Source of the DNA: Oopsacas minuta
Lineage: Eukaryota > Porifera > Hexactinellida > Lyssacinosida > Leucopsacidae
DNA: 64,000 nucleotides
NCBI GenBank assembly: GCA_024704765.1
Contig: JAKMXF010000365.1
Span: 558,001-622,000, forward strand
Direction of reading: 5' to 3'
Within the stretch, counting starts at the first letter, position 1. Each line of letters starts with the position of its first letter. This document shows, piece after piece, positions 1 to 9,244 of this stretch. Made by a program: the position numbers and the translations under genes. Below the pieces are notes generated by a model. It saw nothing but the letters and a program-made list of their open reading frames with translations, was not told the origin of the DNA and did no database searches.

Positions 1-1510
1 GCTCAGCTGGTAGCTTGGCTAGGTAAGAACAAAGAGTATGTCAGTCCAGGTGAGGGAAAATAATAACAATAATTTATATGAATAATATGCTAATACATAT
101 TAAGATATATACAGGTGAAACTACTAACCAATGGAGAGATCTAGTACATTCATTGGGAGGAATGATGTGTTCCTCTCTCCACGAGATGAAAGAGATCAAT
201 ACCGTCCTTCCTCTTTACACATTCTCTCCGTGGGGTCTACTTCCTAAAAACACCTCGCTCCTACAGGGTACCATACCTAGAGAGACTGTATGTACCAATA
301 ACCTCACCCCTCTCGTTAAAATGCTCCCTTGTCCTAGTAAGGGTCTCTCCCAGTTGCTCCTTCCTAAGTCTCTATTCAACAACCTTTATCACTCTCTATC
401 CGTACACCTGTACTATACAGAAGAAGAAGGAGAGCTAGCTATGAGGATAGAGTTATACTTCTCTCTTGTATTTAATACTAGGAAATGGGAACGAAAAGGA
501 TTTTCTATATCAGATTTATTTGGTTCAGGAGTGACGTCATTGTGTCCTCTTGTAGTGAGAGAAGAGAGTAGAGTTAGAATCGATTTAAGTGAGCTAAAAG
601 ACCCTCACCTCCTACAGGTTAAGAACAATAAATTCGTGTTTAGTTCATCTCCTCAGCGATCAACTCCCTTCTACAAACTGCTACATAACTCAACAGCTGT
701 TAACCCTAAATTCAAGTGGACATCCCCACAGACAGAAAAAAATCTGTTCAATACACAACAAATATTGTTAATAAACAGGTTTGTTACATTTATATAATTA
801 GATTAATGACTATAACTAATAACTATAAGCTATTATTATACAGATATACATACAGTAATGGACTAGAAGATGGACAAATTTGTAGTGAGATTAAGAACCT
901 ATTCAACACTTCTCTTATGCTATCTCATCTCGAGACAGTTCCCTGGTACTTCAGAGTATATACACACACTATTAAGACACGGTTAATAACAGATACAGGT
1001 CAAATACTAACCACAGACTTACAAAACCATACTAGACTGTATAAGCTACAACTAGCTAGAGATAATGCACAGCCTCTTATGCTAGAAATGATACACGCTC
1101 TATCTCCTAATACAACACTACACATATGTACTTATTTTCAAAGAGCTGTGTTACATTGGAATAGTTACCCTCCTGATGCGCATCATGGTTTCTACGTACC
1201 TCCAATTGTACTCAGACCTGTCTCATTCTCGCGCGGAATTTCACACCTATTAAATTTAGAAGATTGGACTCCATTAGAGTATACAGAACTGATATATAGC
1301 CGTCCTCTTCTCATCTCACTAGCTACTCCTGATTTCAGTATGCCTTATAATGTGCTGTGTCTAGTCTGTACAGCTGTAGGGATTGGATTTGCTCTCATTT
1401 ACAGACTCAGTACTCAACCTGTTAAGATAGGGCTAGATACTGTTGATACTGGGGGAGAGGGAATTATTATGCGTATAATGAAATTATTTAGAAAAGTTAG
1501 AACTGATTGA
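1..1510 (+). CDS. PIGT: GPI transamidase component PIG-T (3' part, gene starts before window)
   Basis: PIG-T is the ER-membrane scaffold subunit of the GPI transamidase, which attaches GPI anchors to proteins. I see three exons: 1-49 (open at the window edge), 115-778 and 844-1510, with GT..AG introns of 65 nt each whose phases join exactly. The conserved landmarks are present: PRETVCTNNLTPLVKMLPC in exon 2, TVPWYFRVYTHT and HGFYVPPIVL in exon 3, and the TPDFSMPYN motif just before a single C-terminal TM helix and a short basic tail, as in animal PIG-T. The N-terminal third including the signal peptide lies outside the window. An AATAAA follows 93 nt after the stop. I am confident of the identity. 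Confidence 0.95.
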
Positions 1511-1934
1511 GTTATTGCTGTATTAATTATATTAGATTGCAGAAATTTATATTCGCCTTATTCAATGCGGGTTTGTTAAATCGAATTTACGTGATTATAC
1601 AGAATAAATGGTACAATTTATGTAACACGCAAACCTTCTACTCCCTAAGGAAATGGGTATATCATATGATTAGCTAATGCATAGGCTATGGCTAATGATT
1701 TGCTTGGCATGACTTTTTACAATACATACATTATCCTGTTTACCTAATAATTGTGCTAATACAATGAAATGCATGGATTTGATGCTATTTAATCTTATTA
1801 TTACAAACATACAAATATGTATAATGGTTTATTAACGTGCTTTTAACTCATTATGTAATATATCTATCACTAAATAAAGGTGTATTATACAAGGCTATTA
1901 TATAAAGAAGTAAAATATATTATTATTGTTTCTG
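1511..1934. other. Intergenic, PIGT to 7TM-A
   Basis: AT-rich spacer. It holds a canonical AATAAA at 1603-1608, suitable as the PIGT polyadenylation signal. I see no gene or repeat in the rest. Confidence 0.5.
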
Positions 1935-3038
1935 ATGTTATACCTTGAACTACTAAAAATATTCGACCCCTATATCCCCATAGCATTCTTGCTCGTATCT
2001 CTATACATCTTTTACAGATTATGCAGAAATCATTACCTTCTCTATCGTCAGTTACAAGATATCAAACTCAATCACCCATTCAGTAATACAAGAGATGAGT
2101 ACTTTAACATAGCAAAACTCAAGAATATATTTATCTTAATAATACTAGCAATAGAGATTGCTATCAACTTGATTGGAAGTGTAGGATGGCTGATAGTGAA
2201 TATTGAGAGTCACAATTTGCCAACGTCAATCAATTTGTCAGATAACTGTATAATCTATGAGAACAGAAATTTGGTAGCTTTGGGATATTGGAAAGGTTGG
2301 TTTTTATATCTGCTAACTCGAATTGTAGAAGTTATCAGTTTGTCTTTATTACCAACAATATGTTGTGCATTGAATGTAATGAGATGTTGCTACTTATCTC
2401 ATCCTTATAAGAAGAGCGTTAAATTTTGGAAATATTTTATTGGAGTAAGATCCATTTTACTGCTAATACTCTCTAACACCATCTTCACGTTTGTATTGTA
2501 CTACATATCCCAAATAATATTATTTTGGTTGGATCTTATTGTATATTTGATATACGCAGTGAGGCTAAAACTGGTCCTCAGGTCAATACGAAATGCAGCG
2601 CTAATCCAGCATGTTTCATCAACCTCTCGCAAGACCATAATTTCAACCAAAACAAACTACGATGAATGCCGTAAATCTGTTAAAGTATTCTCAATCACTA
2701 CCTTTTTCACTTTTATCCTGGAGTTTGTTCTAATCCTTCAAGTAACTATCAACGGGATTATTCTGCTTGTAACAACACTAGTAGTGAACAGCTGTTACTT
2801 CAGTTATATAACCTTGGGTTACTTACATATCGATTTTACCGCGGCTTCCCTGGAAAAGATTGATCATTTTCGGTCACACGCATATGTTCTATCGTTCTCA
2901 TTATCGTATTTTCACCAATTCTTGATGTTCATTGCATATATAGCATTTTTCCGTTTAAGTTTCCAAAGAGTAAACCTCAAGCAATTAGAGAAGAAAATTA
3001 GGAATATGCTAGACAATACTTATTATAACCACGAGTGA
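1935..3038 (+). CDS. Unknown multipass membrane protein, 7TM-like (7TM-A)
   Basis: Single-exon protein of 367 aa that I do not recognise. The open frame extends upstream to a TTG, but the first ATG at 1935 is the sensible start. Hydrophobic segments lie near residues 12-30, 58-85, 120-145, 165-215 (probably two helices), 250-290 (probably two) and 320-345, giving about seven or eight TM helices and no signal peptide. A polar loop after helix 2 and a basic loop around residues 210-245 are visible. It resembles 7TM-B (6594-7688) in length, helix spacing and a shared pattern in the basic loop (R-x-x-RN ... H ... Y-x-E ... F), so the two are probably paralogues. It could be a GPCR-like receptor or a transporter; no family motif decides. 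Part of it is duplicated in inverted orientation just downstream. Confidence 0.7.
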   Translation: MLYLELLKIFDPYIPIAFLLVSLYIFYRLCRNHYLLYRQLQDIKLNHPFSNTRDEYFNIAKLKNIFILIILAIEIAINLIGSVGWLIVNIESHNLPTSINLSDNCIIYENRNLVALGYWKGWFLYLLTRIVEVISLSLLPTICCALNVMRCCYLSHPYKKSVKFWKYFIGVRSILLLILSNTIFTFVLYYISQIILFWLDLIVYLIYAVRLKLVLRSIRNAALIQHVSSTSRKTIISTKTNYDECRKSVKVFSITTFFTFILEFVLILQVTINGIILLVTTLVVNSCYFSYITLGYLHIDFTAASLEKIDHFRSHAYVLSFSLSYFHQFLMFIAYIAFFRLSFQRVNLKQLEKKIRNMLDNTYYNHE

Positions 3039-3536
3039 AGTGTTCAGGATATTTCGTAGCTAAAAGTCTCAATTCTTATGTATCCTATTTAGCGTATTGT
3101 TGTATTTATATGGAAATTGTGTGACTTAAATGAATAAGGATTGTTGGTAATAAAGACAAACTGATAACTTCTACAATTCGAGTTAGCAGATATAAAAACC
3201 AACCCTTCCAATATCCCAAAGCTACCAAATTTCTGTTCTCATAGATTATACAGTTATCTGACAAATTGATTGACGTTGGCAAATTGTGACTCTCAATATT
3301 CACTATCAGCCATCCTACACTTCCAATCAAGTTGATAGCAATCTCTATTGCTAGTATTATTAAGATAAATATATTCTTGAGTTTTGCTATGTTAAAGTAC
3401 TCATCTCTTGTATTACTGAATGGGTGATTGAGTTTGATATCTTGTAACTGACGATAGAGAAGGTAATGATTTCTGCATAATCTGTAAAAGATGTATAGAG
3501 ATAGGAGTAATAATGCTATGGGGATATAGGGGTCGA
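1963..3536. repeat. Inverted duplication with 397-bp arms
   Basis: The arm 1963-2359, inside 7TM-A, is repeated in reverse complement at 3140-3536. Reading both arms base by base I find four mismatches (about 99% identity). Three of them cluster near the outer end, around 1985-1996 and the matching part of the copy. The spacer is 780 bp. Similarity stops abruptly at both ends and there are no terminal inverted repeats or target duplications of a known element, so this is a local inverted segmental duplication. A read-through transcript of 7TM-A could fold into a long hairpin. Confidence 0.95.
3140..3536 (-). pseudogene. Inverted partial copy of 7TM-A
   Basis: On the minus strand this fragment keeps the 7TM-A reading frame open from about residue 10 to residue 141 (through the third hydrophobic segment), then leaves the homologous sequence and ends in unrelated residues. 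It lacks the start codon and about 225 C-terminal residues. The mismatch near 3209 is a silent lysine codon change. The copy is too incomplete to encode a working multipass protein. It ends 93 nt before the GET4 start codon. Confidence 0.9.
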
Positions 3537-3629
3537 TTCTTTTTAGAAAACTTTAGCTATATAAGTGGCAATAAAGTGAACTATCTGTTTCAAAATATTA
3601 CTTATAGAATAATTGTATTACCAATAATA

Positions 3630-4568
3630 ATGACATCAAAAGAACCTTCATCTAATCAATCTCGTATAATGTCACGTCTACAGCGTCTACTGAACGAGAA
3701 GAGCTATTACGAAGCTCTGCAACTATACCTTACATTGTATGCTCGCTATCTCACCAGTAAGGGACCAGAAGAGGCAGGAGACCTCCTATTCGATGGGATA
3801 CAAGTATTCCTATCTCTCGGACAGCTGGAGAGTGTAGAAGAACTCGCGATAAAATGGGCGGAGCATCTAAGAACACACTCTATCCCAGTGAGTGAGAAAG
3901 AAATAGATCGTGTCCTGACTATTACGAAACAGTTTCCAGTCTCACAGAAAGAAGCAGCACCAGTTATAAAACTAATGCGTATCTGTATAAAATGGTCACA
4001 AGAAAACGGGGAGAGAAGAGTTGGAGACATAGCACTGCATTATGAGCTAGCTGACATCCTGTGGAGACTACAGCGATATAGTGAGGCGAAGAAGCATTTT
4101 ATTCACGGAGGACAACCGAATGACTTCGCTCTTCGTGTTTTAGACCTCTCCCTTAAGGGTGGCTATCCTGGAGAGACTGGTCTATTCATCACACAAACGG
4201 TACTGTGTATGTTAGGGGAGGAAGGGTACATGATAGAAGCTAATGAGGTATTCAGAGTGTTTGTAACAAATCATCCACATTTGGTTAATGCTTTCCCATA
4301 CAAAGGTTATCCCCTGCTTAACTACACTCATATGATACTAGAAGTGTTACTAGACGAATCTGTACAACAAATATCTACAATAGAGAAATGTCAATACTTG
4401 ACACAACAATACTCAACTGCCTTACAAGCAGATCCTTCTGTAATGGAGTTAATCAACAAACTAAACTTCATTCAAATACATCCATTCAGTGGAATGATGC
4501 AAACTATGCCTCCTTGCTCCGTAAATCAAGAAAAAACGAAAGTGGAGGAAAGTGAGGGATTAGACTAA
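3630..4568 (+). CDS. GET4: GET4 / TRC35, tail-anchored protein targeting factor
   Basis: Single-exon protein of 312 aa, close to the usual length of about 320. GET4 is a cytosolic alpha-solenoid that bridges UBL4A/GET5 and the ATPase GET3 (with BAG6 in animals), passing tail-anchored proteins to the ER insertion route. The sequence is all-helical with the typical N-terminal pattern L-x-x-L-L-x-E-K-x-Y-Y-E-A-L-Q and GDLLFDGIQVFLSLGQ, then ADILWRLQRYSEAKKHF midway. The frame is open further upstream to 3513, but that stretch lies in the inverted 7TM-A copy and has no GET4 character, so I start at MTSKEP. The C-terminal 30 residues are low-complexity. Confidence 0.93.
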   Translation: MTSKEPSSNQSRIMSRLQRLLNEKSYYEALQLYLTLYARYLTSKGPEEAGDLLFDGIQVFLSLGQLESVEELAIKWAEHLRTHSIPVSEKEIDRVLTITKQFPVSQKEAAPVIKLMRICIKWSQENGERRVGDIALHYELADILWRLQRYSEAKKHFIHGGQPNDFALRVLDLSLKGGYPGETGLFITQTVLCMLGEEGYMIEANEVFRVFVTNHPHLVNAFPYKGYPLLNYTHMILEVLLDESVQQISTIEKCQYLTQQYSTALQADPSVMELINKLNFIQIHPFSGMMQTMPPCSVNQEKTKVEESEGLD

Positions 4569-5063
4569 ATATATGATATGTATATGTATTCGTTTGTAGT
4601 TTACTTACAAATTACATTGAATGTATTATTCGTATTGGTAGGTGCATTTAATGGAAAACAAACATTAAATAGGTAGTAACCAGCAGGCTAGGTAGTATAT
4701 TGAATCTATTTTTAATAACGCGCAAGTGTTGTAGGTAAGAAATGTTTGTTTGTAGTAATTTAGCATAATGGACTAGTTTCACAAACTGAAAATCACATCT
4801 AGATCTACATGGCTACACGGCTACATGTGCAAGAATTCATTAACATCCTCAAAATAATTCTTTACTAATGGTGATAGGATAATGTTATTCTATTAATAAT
4901 TGCATATAGTACATTTTTATGTATTTTAATCTTTGAATATTGAAATTATTCAAATTAACGTAGGTTACGCAGTACGTAGTGTGTATTTGTAGATTTACAG
5001 TCTCGAAATTATGTATAAATTAAAATTTTATTAAATTATAAAAACACAAATAAGTATTTACGA
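4569..5063. other. Intergenic, GET4 to SLC2 gene
   Basis: AT-rich spacer between two genes on the same strand. I see no canonical AATAAA, ORF or repeat. It must hold the GET4 3' end and the SLC2 promoter. Confidence 0.4.
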
Positions 5064-6575
5064 ATGAAGGTTTCAAAAATAAGAGCCAACATAAGCGGAA
5101 TATGTCCTGTCTTGATAGCAACGTTATCAGCCAATCTAGGTTCATTCGTGCTAGGCTATAGCATTGGGTTTCCATCCCCAATACAGGATCATGTTAAGAG
5201 GATTGGCCTATTAGATGACACTACATTTCCTATATTCTCATCTTCCGTATTCTTGGCTGCTATACTGGGGTCTCTTCTCGTATTGTTATCAGCTGATCTT
5301 GTAGGTAGGAAAGCGCTCATAATTCTATTCACACTCCCGAGTAGCCTAGGATGGTGTATGATAGCATCAGGATACAGTGGCGCTATTATGCTAATGGGTA
5401 GAGCTCTCACAGGAATTGCATGGGGAGGAATATCTTCACTTACCTCTGTGTACATTGCAGATTTAGCTCCAAAGAAATTCAAAGGGTTATATGGTAGTAT
5501 ATTTACCCATGCATTTGTTGGTGGAATATTCGTTAGTAACTTCCTTGGTATTTACCTTAAATTCCAATGGTTAGCATTAGTACCTGTTAGTGTAAATTTG
5601 TTACAGGGCTTGCTAATGTTCTGGCAGCCTGACTCCCCCACATGGCTTATATCAAGGAGTTTGGATAAAAAAGCAATGAAAACGTTAAAGTATCTGCGTG
5701 GTAGTGAGCATGACTGTTTAGCCGAATTTAACCAAATACAGAAAATAGTGATGGAAAAACAATTGACAATATCCGAACGCTTTTGTTTATTATTTACAAA
5801 AGTTCGTTATTTGAAACCTCTTGCTGTAGTGTGTTTTTGTTTTGTCTGCAATGGATTTACTGGAGTATCTGTGATTACGTCATATTCCGCTGAAATATTA
5901 GAATCTAGTAGCTTGATTCCACCAAAAGTTGCCTCTCTTGTCCCTACACTTATGCAATCTTTCTCAATGTTATTCTGTACAATATTAGTTGATAGGGTAG
6001 GAAGAAAACCTCTGTTAATAATCTCCTCTGTTGGAATTGCTCTGTGTTATGCAATGCTTTCAGGCTACCATTTCAGCTCACTATACATCTGGCCACAATG
6101 CTATTCCATCGGACAAAACACTTCATATAATTCTAATATACAAAGATTAGTTATGAGTGAGGATTTTTGTAGCTCCATTACACTATTGCCTATGATTGCA
6201 CTCCTTACTATAAGATTCATGTATGGGGTAGGTTGGGGCCCGTTACCTTGGATATTACTTGGAGAAACATTTCCTCTTAAGGTAAGATCAGCAGCAGCAT
6301 CCATATCTGTTATAACAAGACTACTATTTTCTGGCGTACCAATACTTGTATTCCCTTATCTTAAGCAATTGATTGGACAGGAATATGTGTTTCTTATTTT
6401 CCTATTTCTAAATATTACATCACCATTTTTCGTATTTATATTTGTCCCAGAGACAAAAGGGAAGAGCCTGGAAGAGGTTGAAGACTTGTTTAAGAAAAGA
6501 ATTGTATTTATTACATGCAAATATTCATGTCATAAATCTGAGAATGAAATTTATATACATACAACAGTTAATTAA
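5064..6575 (+). CDS. Facilitative sugar transporter, SLC2/GLUT (GLUT6/8 or Tret1-like)
   Basis: Single-exon protein of 503 aa with 12 hydrophobic segments, a major facilitator of the SLC2 family that moves hexoses or trehalose across a membrane. Family marks seen: ADLVGRK after TM2 (about residues 77-83), MGRALTG and PKKFKG around TM4, a diverged PESPRWL box as QPDSPTWL (about 188-195), DRVGRKPLL after TM8, GVGWGPLPWILLGETFP in TM10 and PETKGKSLEEVEDLF at about 462-476. The class I fructose/glucose QLS motif is not apparent, and the TM10 and PETKG regions look like class III GLUT8 or insect Tret1. An insertion in the TM9 loop carries several N and C residues. The stop lies 18 nt from that of the convergent 7TM-B gene. 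Confidence 0.9.
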   Translation: MKVSKIRANISGICPVLIATLSANLGSFVLGYSIGFPSPIQDHVKRIGLLDDTTFPIFSSSVFLAAILGSLLVLLSADLVGRKALIILFTLPSSLGWCMIASGYSGAIMLMGRALTGIAWGGISSLTSVYIADLAPKKFKGLYGSIFTHAFVGGIFVSNFLGIYLKFQWLALVPVSVNLLQGLLMFWQPDSPTWLISRSLDKKAMKTLKYLRGSEHDCLAEFNQIQKIVMEKQLTISERFCLLFTKVRYLKPLAVVCFCFVCNGFTGVSVITSYSAEILESSSLIPPKVASLVPTLMQSFSMLFCTILVDRVGRKPLLIISSVGIALCYAMLSGYHFSSLYIWPQCYSIGQNTSYNSNIQRLVMSEDFCSSITLLPMIALLTIRFMYGVGWGPLPWILLGETFPLKVRSAAASISVITRLLFSGVPILVFPYLKQLIGQEYVFLIFLFLNITSPFFVFIFVPETKGKSLEEVEDLFKKRIVFITCKYSCHKSENEIYIHTTVN

Positions 6576-6593
6576 ATTGAAGGATATTCAATA

Positions 6594-7688
6594 TTATTTA
6601 GCAAAGCTATCGTTGTTATATCTGTAGGTATAATTTCTAGATCTGTATCTCTTAACACATTCATAAAATATTGGAAATACTGTCATAGCGAATGAAGGTA
6701 TAACGATGGATAATGTGTAGAAAAGATAGATCAGTTGAGTAATTTTAATAACGAATTCTTCCATCCCTCTCTTCCCTTCAGAAGGGTACTGGTATCTAGG
6801 TTTTTCGTTCAATAAATTTATACCGAAAATCTTTGCTAATGCTCTTGAATCATCAATCAACACAAAGAAATAGTTTAACTTAACTAATCCAAACGCGATA
6901 ACGAGGAGTAGTAACGAGAAGAGCAATACTTTCTTGAAAACATTGTATAGCCTGTATCCGCCCAATTCTTCTCTGTACTCTTCCTTATTGTGCGACGAAG
7001 TTTCATCCAAATGTGATTTTAACGCCTGAGAGAGATTACGATGATCTCTAAACAATACCAACCAATTTATCAAACCAATTATTGGGAAAAGTATGAAGGA
7101 ACATATGAAAGTATGGAGAGTAGAGCTGAATGCTATGATAACACATTGTAGAAGTAACCATACGATATATTTAACAATTGTTAATTTGAAGTGATGATTC
7201 AAGTATCTAGCAGTTATATACCTGGTCAGTATTGAGAAAGAGAAGAAAAGTAGCGAATACAGCATAACACTCATATTATATATTATGATGTAGGAGGGGT
7301 AAGCATATACTAATACGAATAGTGGTTCAATAGAGTTTGAATTATTAGTTTTAAATTCATATAGAGTTGCATTATACCTTGGAGTTTCTAACAATTTCCT
7401 ATTCAAGAAATAAGCCAATCCTATCCAGCATATTACAACAATTTCAACACACAGGCATGCTAGCATAAGAAGATATTTGACAATATATGTCTTTAGATTG
7501 TATAATTTTTTCTGTTTAGACGCTGGGTGCCTATATGGTGATCTCTTACAAGCTTTGTACATTGAAAACACAATTACAAATTGTCTTAAGCATCTTATTA
7601 ACCAACCAAGATTGAGAAACTCTACAATTATAAGATTAGCTACTATGCTTATTACCTGTATTCTATCAAATTCTGTTTCAAAACTCAT
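6594..7688 (-). CDS. Unknown multipass membrane protein, 7TM-like (7TM-B)
   Basis: Single-exon protein of 364 aa starting at an ATG at 7688. I do not recognise it. Hydrophobic stretches lie near residues 12-35, 68-95, 120-160, 170-215 (two helices), 255-280 and 310-345, about seven TM helices with a short N-terminus, NxS/NxT sites in the loop after helix 2 and a basic C-terminal tail. Length, helix spacing and the charged loop between helices 5 and 6 (RDHRNLSQALKSH, then EEYREELGG) match 7TM-A, so I infer a shared family. The function is unknown; a GPCR-like receptor is one option. The gene ends 18 nt from the SLC2 stop, so the two 3' UTRs must overlap as antisense transcripts. Confidence 0.7.
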   Translation of the reverse strand: MSFETEFDRIQVISIVANLIIVEFLNLGWLIRCLRQFVIVFSMYKACKRSPYRHPASKQKKLYNLKTYIVKYLLMLACLCVEIVVICWIGLAYFLNRKLLETPRYNATLYEFKTNNSNSIEPLFVLVYAYPSYIIIYNMSVMLYSLLFFSFSILTRYITARYLNHHFKLTIVKYIVWLLLQCVIIAFSSTLHTFICSFILFPIIGLINWLVLFRDHRNLSQALKSHLDETSSHNKEEYREELGGYRLYNVFKKVLLFSLLLLVIAFGLVKLNYFFVLIDDSRALAKIFGINLLNEKPRYQYPSEGKRGMEEFVIKITQLIYLFYTLSIVIPSFAMTVFPIFYECVKRYRSRNYTYRYNNDSFAK

Positions 7689-8129
7689 CCTGGAAATAAT
7701 TTATGAAAATAATTGTTTAAATTATAAGAACTTACTACGTATTTATATTCCTGATTAATTCCATTCAACTAATGATTATTAGTGTGTATTATATTTCAAT
7801 TGCATAATTACTGTGTGTCGTCGTAGCAAATTGAATTACAAAGTAATGACAAATACTATACGAACTATACTGCGGGAATTTAACTTAGGAATTATCTATA
7901 CCCTGTTTACCTTGTATATCTTAAATGACAAATATCAATAATATAAACTCATTTCTCAGAAAATAAAGATCATCTGGCAATAAATCTAATAAATATTAGA
8001 TAATATTGTCTCATTTTCGCCTTTATATTCATCATTGAAAGAGTTTCAATAATTATCACTTAATTAGTGTGGTATATTTAATATTTTCAGAATAAACATT
8101 ACAGTTCTACATTACATAACATCACAATA
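7689..8129. other. Intergenic, FAM50 to 7TM-B (both minus)
   Basis: AT-rich spacer holding the FAM50 3' end and the 7TM-B promoter. I see no ORF, repeat or RNA gene. Confidence 0.4.
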
Positions 8130-9161
8130 TCACTTTTTAACTCTTGCAGTATCTGAATTTGTGTATTTATCCCACTTCTTCTCGGGATCATATGGTTCCC
8201 AGCGAGAAGCAGGGAATATATGCTTGTTACGCTCGTACCAGCTACGTAAACACACTTTCCCTGCATGAGATTCCTCTCTCTCTACTGACGCATCGCTAAC
8301 AAGTCGTACGTCCTCATGTACATCAAACTGGAACAAAGGGCCACTCTTTCCTCTTGCTCCAGACACAATAAAGTCATAGAACGAATTATGATGCGGTAGA
8401 ATAATGTCTTCCTTTATATACATAAGGCTCTCTACAGAAGATACTCTTAACTCATGGAACTCTCCTCTCAGACTATCAATACACCGCTGCAAGAATTTCT
8501 CTATGGTATCTCCTTTCTTCATTAGTGTCCGTCTACGATGACCTGAGCCATCCCAATATGAATACGTCACTTTCATTTCTTCGTTTTTAAGCCTTTCTTG
8601 CTTGCCTAACCATTCTTGTCTCAATTCTTCTCTAAGCCTCATCTCTCCCTCTTCTCGCTCTTTATCAGGTAGAAAACTAGTATCAACTGTAGGGTCTTTG
8701 CAAATTTTAGCTCTCTTGACTGGTCTGTTATCACTCTCCTCTTCTGAAGCTTCTCTATCACTCTCAGACGAATTCTCTTCCAAATTAAATGAGAGAAGTG
8801 ATTTATTGATATTAGGATACTTTTTATCTTTCTCTAACTCTCGTATACTCGCTCTATGCTCAGCTTCAATAGCTTGTTCAGCTTCAGTCGCTGTCTGCAT
8901 ACCTCTCTCTCTCACTAGACTCTCTCGCTTAGCTTTCATTTCTGTTAATGTTACTAATCCAACTGTAGAGCTCTTCAACTCTTCTTCGACTGCATCGTAA
9001 TTAGATTGTCCATATTTGCTTTCTATTGTCTCTACCTGGAGAGATTGTGTATCTCTGATTTTCTGTTTCATATATTCAAAATTTTGTCTGGACCTCTCTC
9101 TCTTCTTTAGCAGACTAGCTGCTCTCCCTCCTTCAGATACTGCTCCCTTGTAAACAGCCAT
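8130..9161 (-). CDS. FAM50A: FAM50 / XAP5 family nuclear protein
   Basis: Single-exon protein of 343 aa, the usual length. FAM50 (XAP5) proteins are nuclear and linked to the spliceosome and gene expression. Seen here: the conserved N-terminus [20 protein letters not shown], the [18 protein letters not shown] block, an acidic stretch (about 130-145) followed by a basic PVKRAK sequence that could act in nuclear import, the [23 protein letters not shown] block, and the highly conserved C-terminal domain with [33 protein letters not shown] and [23 protein letters not shown]2 lies 83 nt upstream on the same strand. Confidence 0.96.
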   Translation of the reverse strand: MAVYKGAVSEGGRAASLLKKRERSRQNFEYMKQKIRDTQSLQVETIESKYGQSNYDAVEEELKSSTVGLVTLTEMKAKRESLVRERGMQTATEAEQAIEAEHRASIRELEKDKKYPNINKSLLSFNLEENSSESDREASEEESDNRPVKRAKICKDPTVDTSFLPDKEREEGEMRLREELRQEWLGKQERLKNEEMKVTYSYWDGSGHRRRTLMKKGDTIEKFLQRCIDSLRGEFHELRVSSVESLMYIKEDIILPHHNSFYDFIVSGARGKSGPLFQFDVHEDVRLVSDASVEREESHAGKVCLRSWYERNKHIFPASRWEPYDPEKKWDKYTNSDTARVKK

Positions 9162-9244
9162 CTCACAACTCTATCAAATTTCAGTATAGCAAGTAAGCAG
9201 AAAATTGAAATAAATTAGAGTTTATACAAAAATGCATTTATATA

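Noticed and set aside
3513-3629. Upstream in-frame extension of GET4
   Set aside because: It lies largely in the inverted 7TM-A copy and its residues have no GET4 character; the ATG at 3630 fits the family.
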